This document shows positions 34,433-42,678 of a stretch of DNA of 64,000 bases, piece by piece. Under the pieces are notes generated by a model. The model saw nothing but the letters and a program-made list of their open reading frames with translations. It was not told the origin of the DNA and did no database searches. Position 1 is the stretch's first letter. Each line of letters starts with the position of its first letter. This DNA comes from VRUE01 sp050258095 (GTDB taxonomy: Bacteria; Actinomycetota; Thermoleophilia; Solirubrobacterales; 70-9): positions 1 to 64,000 of the forward strand of contig JBLMYD010000008.1 in the NCBI GenBank assembly GCA_050258095.1, written 5' to 3'. A program made the position numbers and the translations under genes.

Positions 34433-35677
34433 TCAGGAATCCAGCTCGGCGAGCAGCTCCATCCAGTCGCGCAGCAGGCGCGGCGAGAGGAACTCGCGGC
34501 GAGCGTGTTCCTTGCCGGCCCGCCCCAGCCGCTTGCCCAGCACCGGGTCGCGGAGGATCTCCAGGCAGCGCTGAGCGCAGCCCTCGGGGGAGTCGACGAG
34601 GAAGCCGCTCTCGCCGTCGGCGATCTGCAGCGGGATGCCGCCGACATTGCCGGCGACCGTCGGCCGCCCCTTCCAGAGCGCCTCGGTGACGGTCAGGCCG
34701 AAGCCCTCGCGGATCGACTTCTGCAGGCAGACGTCGGACTGCGACTGGAAGGCGTTGACCTCGATCGCGCCGACGTTGTTGAGGTTGTTGAGGATCTTGA
34801 TGTCGTCGTCGCCGTCGGCGTACTCGAAGGTGCGCTGGAAGAACTCCCAGCCCTCGGGGTCGTCGGTGGCCATCGAGCCGACCAGGGCGAGCTGCACGGC
34901 GGGCACCTGCTCGTGCACGATCCGGTAGGCGTCGATCACGCCCATCGGGTCCTTCCACGGGTCGAAGCGCGAGACCTGGGTGAGCAGCGGCCGATCGACG
35001 TCGATCCCGAACTGGCGGCAGACGAAGGCGGCGTCGTCGGGCGAGAAGGCCATGTTCTTCGGCGAGAGCGGGTCGATCGCCGGCGGGATGATCCGCACGC
35101 CGTCGTTGCTGCTGCCATTGACGCCGGCCGGCACGTAGGTCGGCATGTGCCAGACGGTCGCGTCGTACTCCTCGATCATCGGCAGCAGGCGCGCGATCGG
35201 CTCCGGGTTGGGCTCGGAGAGGTCGATGTGGCAGCGCCAGATCCAGTTGCGCCCCTTCTCGCCGGCGCCGCGGCGCAGGCCGATCGGCTGCGGGTCGTGG
35301 ACGATCACCGTGTCCCACTCGCCCACCAGGCCCTCGGCGTTGATCCTGTTGATCTCGTCGAAGACCCGCCACTGCTCCTCGTCCAGGGTCTCCGGGGCCC
35401 CCTGCAGCGAGTTGTGCAGGAGCTTGGTCGCGTTGAAGAACTCCTCCTTGCCGAAGATCACGTGCCAGTGGGCGTCGAGGCCGATGTCCCGCATCAGCGG
35501 CACGATCGTGTAGAGGATCTCCGAGACGCCGCCGCCGAACGCCGTCGCGCTGACGTGCAGGACGCGCTGGTCCTTCAGCGGCGCCGCCAGCTCGCGGATG
35601 CGCTCGATCGTCTCCTTGCCCGCGATATGGGTGTAGTCGGAGAGCGACTTCTGGCCGAGCGAGACTTCCTGAAGCAT
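34433..35677 (-). CDS. treT: Trehalose synthase, GT4 family (TreT-like)
   Basis: The 414-residue glycosyltransferase resembles trehalose glycosyltransferring synthase, which couples a nucleotide-glucose with glucose to make trehalose. Features are GGVSEILYTIVPLMRDIGLD near the N-terminus, HDPQPIGL, WRCHIDLSEPN, PPAIDPLSPKN, the VSRFDPWKDPMGVIDAY segment of GT-B proteins, and KSIREGFGLTVTEALWKGRP, which carries the GT4 EX7E motif. It lies upstream of otsA and downstream of the htrA-like gene. The exact donor and direction cannot be read from sequence. Confidence 0.8.
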   Translation of the reverse strand: MLQEVSLGQKSLSDYTHIAGKETIERIRELAAPLKDQRVLHVSATAFGGGVSEILYTIVPLMRDIGLDAHWHVIFGKEEFFNATKLLHNSLQGAPETLDEEQWRVFDEINRINAEGLVGEWDTVIVHDPQPIGLRRGAGEKGRNWIWRCHIDLSEPNPEPIARLLPMIEEYDATVWHMPTYVPAGVNGSSNDGVRIIPPAIDPLSPKNMAFSPDDAAFVCRQFGIDVDRPLLTQVSRFDPWKDPMGVIDAYRIVHEQVPAVQLALVGSMATDDPEGWEFFQRTFEYADGDDDIKILNNLNNVGAIEVNAFQSQSDVCLQKSIREGFGLTVTEALWKGRPTVAGNVGGIPLQIADGESGFLVDSPEGCAQRCLEILRDPVLGKRLGRAGKEHARREFLSPRLLRDWMELLAELDS

Positions 35678-35712
35678 CAGCGAGTTCTACAAGCAGGAGC
35701 GGTCGGCCGCAC

Positions 35713-36858
35713 TCAGCCGCTGGGACGTTTGCCGAGCGTCACTTCCACTTGCTTGCGCCGGCCGTCGTGGAGGACTTCGAGCTTGACCGTGTCGCCCGGT
35801 TGATAGAGCGCGGTGACGCGGGCGAGGTCGTCCGGCCGGACCACCTTGTGGCCTTCGACGGCGAGGATCACGTCGCCGCCGACGCGGTAGACCGCGGCCT
35901 GGAAGCGGATCCGCTTGCCGCCGCCCTGCAGGCCGGCTTCGTCGGCCGGGCCGCCCGGCACTACTTCGGAGAGCAGGCCGCCGTAGCTGGTGTCGAGCCC
36001 GAGTCGCTTGGCCAGCTGGGGATAGAGAGTCTGCGTCGAGACGCCGATGTAGGCGTATTCGGCTTCGCCGTCGCGCTCGAGCTGGGCGAGCGAGCGCTTG
36101 ACGGCGGAGATCGGGACGGCGAAGCCGACGCCGTCGTTGGCGCCGGACTGCGTCTCGATCTGCTGGTTGATGCCGACCACCCGCGCGTCGGCGTCGAGCA
36201 GCGGACCGCCCGAGTTGCCGGGGTTGATCGAGGCGTCGGTCTGGATCGCGCCGTCGATCTGGAACTTGGTCAGCGACTGGACCGAGCGGTCGGTCGCCGA
36301 GACGATGCCCAGCGAGAGCGACTGCTGCTCGCCGAAGGGGCTGCCGATCGCCGCCACCGGCTGGCCGACGACGAGTTCGTGATCGTCGCCCAGTTGCAGC
36401 GGGTGCAGCCGGAAGCCGTCGGGCTTCACGGTGAGCAGGGCGACGTCGGCGAAGGGGTCGAAGCCGACGATCTTGGCCGGGAGCACGTTGCGGTTCGAGA
36501 ACTCGACGAAGAGCGCCTTCGCCGGCTTGCGGGTGCCGCTCGATTCATCGGTGACGACGTGGGCGTTGGTGACGATGTGGCCGCTGGTGTCAAGGACGAA
36601 CCCCGAGCCCTCCGCGGCGCCGCCGCCGTCGGCGAAGATCGAGCGGATCGTGACCACCCCGGGCGAGGCTTCGCGGTAGACCTTCTCGGCGTCGAAGCCG
36701 ACCGCGGCCGACTCGACGACCACTTCGGGGCGCTGCTTGGTCTTGCCGCCCCCGCCGCCGTCCACGGTCGTCGTCTCGCCGGAGCCCCCGCAGCCGCCGA
36801 GCGCCGCCGCCAGAGCCAGGGCCAGGGCGAGGAGCGCGAGTGGCTTGGCGGCGCGCAT
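35713..36858 (-). CDS. HtrA/DegP-like serine protease with PDZ domain, lipoprotein
   Basis: The 381-residue protein has a lipoprotein-type signal (LALALAAALGGCGG) and a Gly-rich linker. The trypsin-like domain has catalytic His in VTNAHVV, Asp in DPFADVALL and Ser in NPGNSGGPLLDAD, and the C-terminal PDZ domain runs from about 270 to 375 (LLSEVVPGGPADEAGLQGGG). It is predicted to degrade or refold damaged proteins outside the membrane. It starts 4 bases after the histidine-kinase gene, so it probably belongs to an envelope-stress operon with the two-component system. Confidence 0.9.
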   Translation of the reverse strand: MRAAKPLALLALALALAAALGGCGGSGETTTVDGGGGGKTKQRPEVVVESAAVGFDAEKVYREASPGVVTIRSIFADGGGAAEGSGFVLDTSGHIVTNAHVVTDESSGTRKPAKALFVEFSNRNVLPAKIVGFDPFADVALLTVKPDGFRLHPLQLGDDHELVVGQPVAAIGSPFGEQQSLSLGIVSATDRSVQSLTKFQIDGAIQTDASINPGNSGGPLLDADARVVGINQQIETQSGANDGVGFAVPISAVKRSLAQLERDGEAEYAYIGVSTQTLYPQLAKRLGLDTSYGGLLSEVVPGGPADEAGLQGGGKRIRFQAAVYRVGGDVILAVEGHKVVRPDDLARVTALYQPGDTVKLEVLHDGRRKQVEVTLGKRPSG

Positions 36859-36862
36859 CGCT

Positions 36863-37942
36863 CTACGCGGCCGTCTTCAGCGGCCGGCCGGCCGGGTTGG
36901 CGGGTGGCAGCCCCTCGCGGGGACGGGCCAGCGGCAGGTCGAGCGTGAAGGCGGTGAAGCGCCTGCTCGAAGCGATCGCGACGCCGCCCTCCATGCGCTG
37001 CGCCAGCTCGCGGGCGATCGCCAGCCCGAGGCCGGAGCCGCCCGCCGAGTCGGCCGTGTAGAAGCGCTCGAAGATGCGTCCCTGCACGCGTCGCGGGATG
37101 CCCGGCCCGTCGTCGGAGACGGTCAGCTCGGCGCGGCGGTTGGCGGAATAGGTGGTCACGGTCACGCTGGTCCCCTCCGGGGTGTGGGTGAGGGCGTTGT
37201 CGAGGAGGATACGGACCACTTGCCGCACCCGGTCGGGATCGCCGCCGGCGATCACCGGCTGGGCCGGCGTGCGCAGCTCCAGGCGCGAGCCGTGCTTGTC
37301 GGCGCGGGGGCCGAACTCGCGGGCGACTTCGCGCCCGAGGGCGCTGAGGTCGAAGACCCCTCGCTCGATCGCCACCGCGCCCGCGTCGAGCTGGGAGAGG
37401 TCGAGAAGGTCGGCGGTGAGCTTGGTCAGTCGTTCGATCTGCTCGCGCATCATGTGCACGAACTCGGCCCGCTCGGCCGGGCTCGGGTCCTCCTCCTCGA
37501 GCAGCTCGACGAAGCCGCCGAGGCTGAAGATCGGCGTGCGCAGCTCGTGCGAGGCGTTGGCGATGAACTGCTTGCGGGCGCTGTCGAGCTCGGCGAGGCG
37601 GCGCTGCATCTCGTTGAAGGTGCGGGCCAGCGATCCGAGCTGTCCCGCCGCGGCGATCGGGATCGGCGTCTCGAAGTTGCCGTCGGCGACCTTGCGTGCC
37701 GCGCCCTGCAGGCGGCGGATGCTGTCCGAGGCGACGCCGGCGAAGTAGACGCCGACGAGGAGGGCGACGAAGACGGCGATCAGGCCGCCGATCAGGATCT
37801 GCGCCTTGACCGAGCCGTCGCCGCTGGCGGCGCCTCCGATCGCGACCGCGTAGCCGTAGACGACGAGCACCGTGCCGACGGCGATCGCCACGGCGACGAT
37901 CGTGATCCTGTTGCCCAGGGCGGTCGGCTTGAAGCGCCGCAT
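36863..37942 (-). CDS. HAMP sensor histidine kinase
   Basis: The 359-residue kinase has two membrane helices (ITIVAVAIAVGTVLVVYGYA and about 45-70, ILIGGLIAVFVALLVGVYFA), a very short external segment, a HAMP domain (about 70-125), the H-box FIANASHELRTPIFSLGG, the N-box RILLDNALTHT, and G boxes SDDGPGIP and GGSGLGLAIARELA. With so small an outer loop it probably senses the membrane or a partner. It is next to its response regulator and an htrA-like gene. Confidence 0.9.
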   Translation of the reverse strand: MRRFKPTALGNRITIVAVAIAVGTVLVVYGYAVAIGGAASGDGSVKAQILIGGLIAVFVALLVGVYFAGVASDSIRRLQGAARKVADGNFETPIPIAAAGQLGSLARTFNEMQRRLAELDSARKQFIANASHELRTPIFSLGGFVELLEEEDPSPAERAEFVHMMREQIERLTKLTADLLDLSQLDAGAVAIERGVFDLSALGREVAREFGPRADKHGSRLELRTPAQPVIAGGDPDRVRQVVRILLDNALTHTPEGTSVTVTTYSANRRAELTVSDDGPGIPRRVQGRIFERFYTADSAGGSGLGLAIARELAQRMEGGVAIASSRRFTAFTLDLPLARPREGLPPANPAGRPLKTAA

Positions 37943-37948
37943 CGCCGT

Positions 37949-38644
37949 CTACTCCTTGAAGCGGTAGCCCACCCCGCGAACCGTGAGCAGCAGCTGCGGC
38001 TCTTTCGGGTCTGTCTCCAGCTTCTCGCGCAGGTGGCGGATGTGGACGTCGACCGTGCGCGGATCGCGGTAGTCGGAGTCCCCCCAGACGTGCTCGAGCA
38101 GGGTCTCGCGGCTCAGCACCCGGCCGGGCGAACGGGCGAGGGCGGCGAGGATCTCGAACTCGACGTAGGTGACGCCGATCTCCTCGCCGCGCAGCGTCAC
38201 CATGCGGCGCTCGAAGTCGATCGTCAGCTCGGCGTGTTCGATCGCCTCCTCGTCGGGCGGCTCGGCGGCCATGCGCGAGCGTCGCAGGGCAGCCTTGACC
38301 CGGCTGCGGAACTCGCGCATCGAGAAGGGCTTGGTGATGTAGTCGTCGGCGCCCACCTCGAGGCCGGCGACCTTGTCGGTCTCGCTCCCCTTCGCGGTCA
38401 GCATGATGATCGGCACCTGGCTGCGCGCGCGCAGCTCCCGGCAGACTTCGACGCCGTCCATCTTGGGCAGCATCAGGTCGAGGACGACGAGGTCGAAGCG
38501 CGCCTCGTCGAAGCGCTGCAGCGCTTCGCGGCCGTCCCGCGCCGCCGTCACGTGGTAGCCGTCCTTGCGCAGCGGGTAGCTGAGCAGGGTCTGGATCGAG
38601 CGCTCGTCGTCGACGAGGAGGATTCGAGTCGACCCGTTCGGCAT
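37949..38644 (-). CDS. OmpR/PhoB-family response regulator
   Basis: The 231-residue regulator has a receiver domain (ILLVDDERSIQTLLSYPL, phospho-acceptor Asp in LVVLDLMLPKMDG, Thr in IIMLTAKGSE, Lys in YITKPFS) and a C-terminal winged helix (VEFEILAALARSPGRVLSRE, VDVHIRHLREKLE, TVRGVGYRF). ATG 38644 is chosen; an earlier start would add 30 residues ahead of the first beta strand. It is the partner of the kinase 6 bases downstream. Confidence 0.93.
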   Translation of the reverse strand: MPNGSTRILLVDDERSIQTLLSYPLRKDGYHVTAARDGREALQRFDEARFDLVVLDLMLPKMDGVEVCRELRARSQVPIIMLTAKGSETDKVAGLEVGADDYITKPFSMREFRSRVKAALRRSRMAAEPPDEEAIEHAELTIDFERRMVTLRGEEIGVTYVEFEILAALARSPGRVLSRETLLEHVWGDSDYRDPRTVDVHIRHLREKLETDPKEPQLLLTVRGVGYRFKE

Positions 38645-38732
38645 GTCCAAAGGGTATCCCGCCGTGCTTTGGACAGATGTGCGACTACCAAGAACTAATG
38701 AATGCAGGCATGGGGCCGATATGAGAGGCAGC

Positions 38733-38912
38733 ATGGAGATTCGACAGCTGAAGAGCCTCGTCGAGGCGGGCCACTACAAGCCCGAGCCCGCGCTGATCGC
38801 CGCCGCGATGCTGGAACGGCGCGGGGTGCGCTCGCTTCTCGCCGGCGAGGACGTCACGCCAGCTGATCGAAACCGCGTCCCGGTCGCACAAGCCGGCCGC
38901 CGGGCAGCCTGA
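38733..38912 (+). CDS. FlgM-like anti-sigma-type small protein
   Basis: The 59-residue product (MEIRQLKSLVEAGHYKPEPA, then LIAAAMLERRGVRSLL) resembles the C-terminal sigma-binding helices of FlgM-type anti-sigma factors, where a short helix, a GxYxxxP turn and a helix with Leu repeats are seen. No flagellar gene is in the window. AGAGG lies 4 bases ahead of ATG 38733; ATG 38721 is an alternative. The 3' end overlaps the convergent thiL by 59 bases. The assignment is tentative. Confidence 0.45.
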   Translation: MEIRQLKSLVEAGHYKPEPALIAAAMLERRGVRSLLAGEDVTPADRNRVPVAQAGRRAA

Positions 38913-39822
38913 GCTCGACGCCGGCGCCTTCGACGACCTCGCCGATCGCCGTCAGCTCCTGGCCCTCTTCCGCTGCGTGCACGAGCTCCTGCGCGTGGGG
39001 GACTCGACCGGGGGGGAGGGCGGCGAGCAGCTCGTAGTCCTCGCCGCCTTCGAGGGCGAGGAGCAGGCCGTCGCCGTCGGCTGCCAGCGCCTCGACGGCG
39101 CCGGGGGCGATCGGGACCCTCGCGGCGTCGATGCGCAGGCCGACGCCGCTGCGCTCGGCGATGTGCAGGGCGTCGCCGGTGAGGCCGTCGCTGAGGTCGA
39201 TCATCGCCGTCGCCCCTGCGGCGGCGAGTGCCCGCCCGGCTGCGAGGCGGGGGCGGGGTTCGAGCTGGCGCTCGCGCAGCGCCTCGCCGCCGGCGGAGTC
39301 GGCGCTCTCGAGCAGAGCGTGGCCGGCGCGGGCGCCGCCCACCTCGCCGGTGAGGACGAGCGCGTCGCCGGGCTTGGCCCCCGCCCGGCTGACGAAGGCG
39401 TCGGCGTCAGCGCCGTGGCCGACGACGGTCATCGCCAGGAACAGCTCGCCGGCGCGGGTGACGTCGCCGCCGGCAAGGCAGGTGCCCGTCGCCTCGGCGA
39501 GCGCCGCCATGCCGTCGAGCAGCTCCATGCAGCCGTCCTCGTCGAGGTCGGGGGGGACCCCGAGCGTGACGTAGGCCTCGCCGGCCTCGGCGCCCATCGC
39601 CGCCAGGTCGGAGAGGGCGGTGGCGAGCGCCTTGTGGCCGATCTGGCGCAGGCTCGCCCGCCCGCGGAGGAAGTGGACCCCGTCGACTACGGCGTCGACC
39701 GAGGTCGCGGTGGCGCCGCCGGGGACGGTGACCGCGGCGTCGTCGCCCGACCCCAGCCGCACTCGCGGCCCGGCAGGCGACAGCCGTTCGCGGACCCTGG
39801 CCAGCAGCTCGAACTCGCCCAT
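38854..39822 (-). CDS. thiL: Thiamine-monophosphate kinase
   Basis: This enzyme phosphorylates thiamine phosphate to thiamine pyrophosphate. The 322-residue protein has MGEFELLARV, the RLGSGDDAAV metal/ATP motif, SVDAVVDGVHF, SDLAAMGAEAGEAYVTLGVP and MIDLSDGLTGDALHIA, all typical of the PurM/ThiL fold. Length and start are normal. It is convergent and overlapping with the small FlgM-like gene and divergent from the membrane protein at 39867. Confidence 0.93.
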   Translation of the reverse strand: MGEFELLARVRERLSPAGPRVRLGSGDDAAVTVPGGATATSVDAVVDGVHFLRGRASLRQIGHKALATALSDLAAMGAEAGEAYVTLGVPPDLDEDGCMELLDGMAALAEATGTCLAGGDVTRAGELFLAMTVVGHGADADAFVSRAGAKPGDALVLTGEVGGARAGHALLESADSAGGEALRERQLEPRPRLAAGRALAAAGATAMIDLSDGLTGDALHIAERSGVGLRIDAARVPIAPGAVEALAADGDGLLLALEGGEDYELLAALPPGRVPHAQELVHAAEEGQELTAIGEVVEGAGVELRLPGGRLVRPGRGFDQLA

Positions 39823-39866
39823 GCGCTGACTATCCCATCTAAAGAGCCGCGTAAGGTGCGGCGGAC

Positions 39867-40958
39867 GTGGACGAGCGCAAGCAGCCTCTCCTGCACCGCG
39901 TCGGCGAGGCCGGCGCGAAGATCGGCAGCAGGCCTCCGCGCAGCAAGCGCCTGCGCCTGGCGACCCAGCTCGGCGTCGCCCTGCTCGTCTTCGGCTTCCT
40001 CGTCCTCACGGTGGTCGGCCAGTGGTCCGAGATTCAGGCCAAGGGCGTCCACTTCCACGTCCTCTGGCTGGTACCGGCGCTCGCCGTCCTGCTCGTCTTC
40101 TTCGCTCTCAACGCGCTCGGCTGGGACCTGCTCCTGCGCTTTCTCGGCTACCGGTTGGGCGCCGGCCGCGCCCAGGTCGCCTGGGGCCAGCCGCTGCTGG
40201 CGCGATACGTGCCCGGCAGCGTGCTCTTCGTGTTGGGGAGAGTGCTGCTCTCCGAGCGGGCCGGCGTGCCGCGGCGGCTGACGCTGGCCAGCATCGTCTA
40301 CGAACAGGCGCTGCAGGCGACCTCAGCGCTGATCGTCTCCGCTTACTTCCTGATCGACCACCCCGATCTGCAGGGCCAGTCCTTGCGCTGGGGCATCCTG
40401 GCGCTGATCCCGCTGGCGCTCACCCTGCTGCACCCGCGGATCTTCGGACCTCTCGCCAATCGCGTGCTGCGTGCCTTCGGTCGCGATCCCCTGCCGGCGA
40501 CGATGTCGCTGCGCGGCGTCGCCGCCGTGCTCGTCTTCTACACGCTCAACTGGGGCGTGGTCGCGGTCGGTCTCTACTGCGTGGCGCGCTCGGTGAGCAG
40601 CGTGTCTGCGAGCGACATCGTGGTCGTCGGCGCCGCCCAGGCGTTCGGCTACGTGGCCGCCCTGGCGACCCTGGTCGCGCCGGCGGGCCTCGGCATCCGC
40701 GACGCCGCCTTCGCCTGGGCGGTGAAGACCGCGGTTCCCGGCAACAGCTTCGCGGTGGCGTCGCTGATCGCGATCGTCGTGCGGGCGGTGCTGACGGTGG
40801 TCGAACTGATCTACGTCGCCGGGGTGACCGCGCTTGGGAGGCGCGAGGGATGGTCGATCCACACCGGTGTTCTCCACGCTAGCCCGGAGGAGAAAGCGGC
40901 CGAGGAAATTGGCGGGCGAGAGGGGGAATCCCTCTCGCCCGGACAAGCGGCTCGTTGA
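39867..40958 (+). CDS. Flippase-like / LPG-synthase-type membrane protein (UPF0104)
   Basis: The 363-residue protein has about eight membrane helices with the pattern of the lysylphosphatidylglycerol-synthase transmembrane (UPF0104) family: NALGWDLLLRFLGYRLGAGR, ARYVPGSVLFVLGRVLLSER, a YEQALQATSALIVS segment, and LVAPAGLGIRDAAFAWAVKT near the end. It lacks an aminoacyl-transferase domain, so it may be a lipid or lipid-linked sugar flippase. The start is GTG 39867. It has no operon partner; the repeat-protein gene is convergent. Confidence 0.75.
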   Translation: MDERKQPLLHRVGEAGAKIGSRPPRSKRLRLATQLGVALLVFGFLVLTVVGQWSEIQAKGVHFHVLWLVPALAVLLVFFALNALGWDLLLRFLGYRLGAGRAQVAWGQPLLARYVPGSVLFVLGRVLLSERAGVPRRLTLASIVYEQALQATSALIVSAYFLIDHPDLQGQSLRWGILALIPLALTLLHPRIFGPLANRVLRAFGRDPLPATMSLRGVAAVLVFYTLNWGVVAVGLYCVARSVSSVSASDIVVVGAAQAFGYVAALATLVAPAGLGIRDAAFAWAVKTAVPGNSFAVASLIAIVVRAVLTVVELIYVAGVTALGRREGWSIHTGVLHASPEEKAAEEIGGREGESLSPGQAAR

Positions 40959-40971
40959 TTAACGCATCTTG

Positions 40972-42549
40972 CTATTCGAGCTCGTTGAACTCGGCAACGA
41001 CTTCCCGCGCGGTTCCCATCGTCACGACGCAGTTGCCTTCTTCGTCCTCGGAGTCGCAACCGCTCCAGCCGAAGAACGCAGAGCCGAATTCCGGGGCCTG
41101 CTTGAGGACTATGGTCTTGCCCGGCTTGACGGCGACCGGGCCTTTGTAGAAGACGCTGGTCGAGGTGCAGAGCGCTTCGCACCTCAGACCCGGTCCCTTG
41201 ACGGTGCCGTAGCCAGATCTAAAGCCTTCGCCCTTGGCCAGGGTCAGCGTCTGCGGGTTTGCGACCGTCTTCGTCGGACCGCTGAACACGGCGGCGATCG
41301 TTTCGGCTTCGTCCATCGTGACGACGCAGATTTCGGTCGTCAGGCCTTCGCAGTCGCCGCCTTGCCATTTGACGAAGGAGTTTTCCTTGGCGGGCTTCTC
41401 CTTCAGTTCAACCGCAGCGCCTTCGGGCATCGAGGCGATTGCCTGCGTGCAGTAGGAGCCGCACTTGATCCCCCTGGGCTTGGAGAGCACCGTGCCCGCG
41501 CCGCTTGTATACGGGCTCTTTTCGACTGTCAGGCTGACGCTGGGCAGGACCGCGTATTCAGCTGAGACGGTCTTCGGTTCGCTCATTTCGACGACGCAGT
41601 TGCCTTCTTCGTTGACCGAGTCGCAACCGCTCCAGCCGGTGAATTCAGAGCCGAAGGCTGGGGCCTGTTTGAGGACCACCGTCTTGCCCGGCTTCACCTT
41701 CGGTTCGGTCAGCGGGCCCTGGTAGAGGACCGTCGTTTCGTTGCAGAGGGCTTCGCAGCTCAGGCCCGGTCCCTTGGCGGTGCCTTCGCCGTAGCTTTCG
41801 CCCTTGTCGACGGTCAGCGGCGTCGGGTTGAGGATTTCCTTGGAAGGCCCCGAGAAGACCGCGCCGACGTTGATACGGCCTAGTGCTTCCACGTTCACCG
41901 TGCAGGTCGGTGAGGAGCCCGAGCAAGCGCCCGTCCATTCGACGAAGACGTCTTCTGGGGAGGGCTTGGCGGTCAGTTCGACCGGGCCATGCATATAGAG
42001 GAATCCGACCGCTTCGGTGCATGCCTTGCCACACCTGATCCCCCTGGGGTTGGAGAGCACCGTGCCGGTGCCTTCCCCGCTTGCCGGGTTGGGCGACTTG
42101 GTCACGACCAGAGAACCGATGGGGTCCACGATTATTGTCGTGTCAAATTCCGCCGTGATTTCGGCCACCCCGCTCACCGGTTCGATGATGCAGATGCCGT
42201 CGATTCCCGGGTAAAGTTCCTGGTAAGGGTCAAGGACTTCTTCCCGTAGTCCTTTTTCTTCGCAGGAGTCGACGAGAGAGGTCCCCGATGTGATCGTCCA
42301 GCCGACGAATTCAGAGCCTTCGTCGGCGAAGGCGCCGATGTCGTCGTAGGGGTTTTCTTCGTTGATCACGCCTTCGCAGACGCCGGGGCATTCGATTTCG
42401 GGTTCGGTGTGGTTGAAGATCGCCAGGTCCTTGACTTCGCCGCTGCCTGAGCCGGCGATGTTGACCTTCAACGTGCCTTCGGCCGCGGCCGGTGTGGCAG
42501 GTACGAGCAGGAAGGCGACTACGGTTGCCGCGAAGGTTGCCCTTTTCAT
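40972..42549 (-). CDS. Secreted protein with InlB-like B repeats
   Basis: The 525-residue protein has a signal peptide (MKRATFAATVVAFLLVPATP) and repeating modules ending FxGWSGCDS, NCVVEM or CVVTM and then a VxAxF strand, the pattern of divergent InlB B-repeats / bacterial repeat domains. Modules of about 190 residues are duplicated: GTGTVLSNPRGIRCGKACTE and GAGTVLSKPRGIKCGSYCTQ head two units. Cys pairs in each repeat probably form disulphides. Adhesion or wall display is a guess from family. AGGAGG lies 8 bases ahead of ATG 42549. Confidence 0.75.
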   Translation of the reverse strand: MKRATFAATVVAFLLVPATPAAAEGTLKVNIAGSGSGEVKDLAIFNHTEPEIECPGVCEGVINEENPYDDIGAFADEGSEFVGWTITSGTSLVDSCEEKGLREEVLDPYQELYPGIDGICIIEPVSGVAEITAEFDTTIIVDPIGSLVVTKSPNPASGEGTGTVLSNPRGIRCGKACTEAVGFLYMHGPVELTAKPSPEDVFVEWTGACSGSSPTCTVNVEALGRINVGAVFSGPSKEILNPTPLTVDKGESYGEGTAKGPGLSCEALCNETTVLYQGPLTEPKVKPGKTVVLKQAPAFGSEFTGWSGCDSVNEEGNCVVEMSEPKTVSAEYAVLPSVSLTVEKSPYTSGAGTVLSKPRGIKCGSYCTQAIASMPEGAAVELKEKPAKENSFVKWQGGDCEGLTTEICVVTMDEAETIAAVFSGPTKTVANPQTLTLAKGEGFRSGYGTVKGPGLRCEALCTSTSVFYKGPVAVKPGKTIVLKQAPEFGSAFFGWSGCDSEDEEGNCVVTMGTAREVVAEFNELE

Positions 42550-42678
42550 GTGCTGAACCTCCTGCCGGGCCGCTCCCATGCGTCTCCGGCGGTTTGGCTT
42601 TACCCATGTAGCGAGCGCGGGCCCCTGTCAGCGGGAGGCGAGACTCAGCCGGAGCATACCGCATGCGTTCCTAAATAC

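Noticed and set aside
38643..38732. Longer N-terminus for the FlgM-like protein
   Set aside because: It would overlap the start of the divergent response regulator and encode no FlgM-like sequence.
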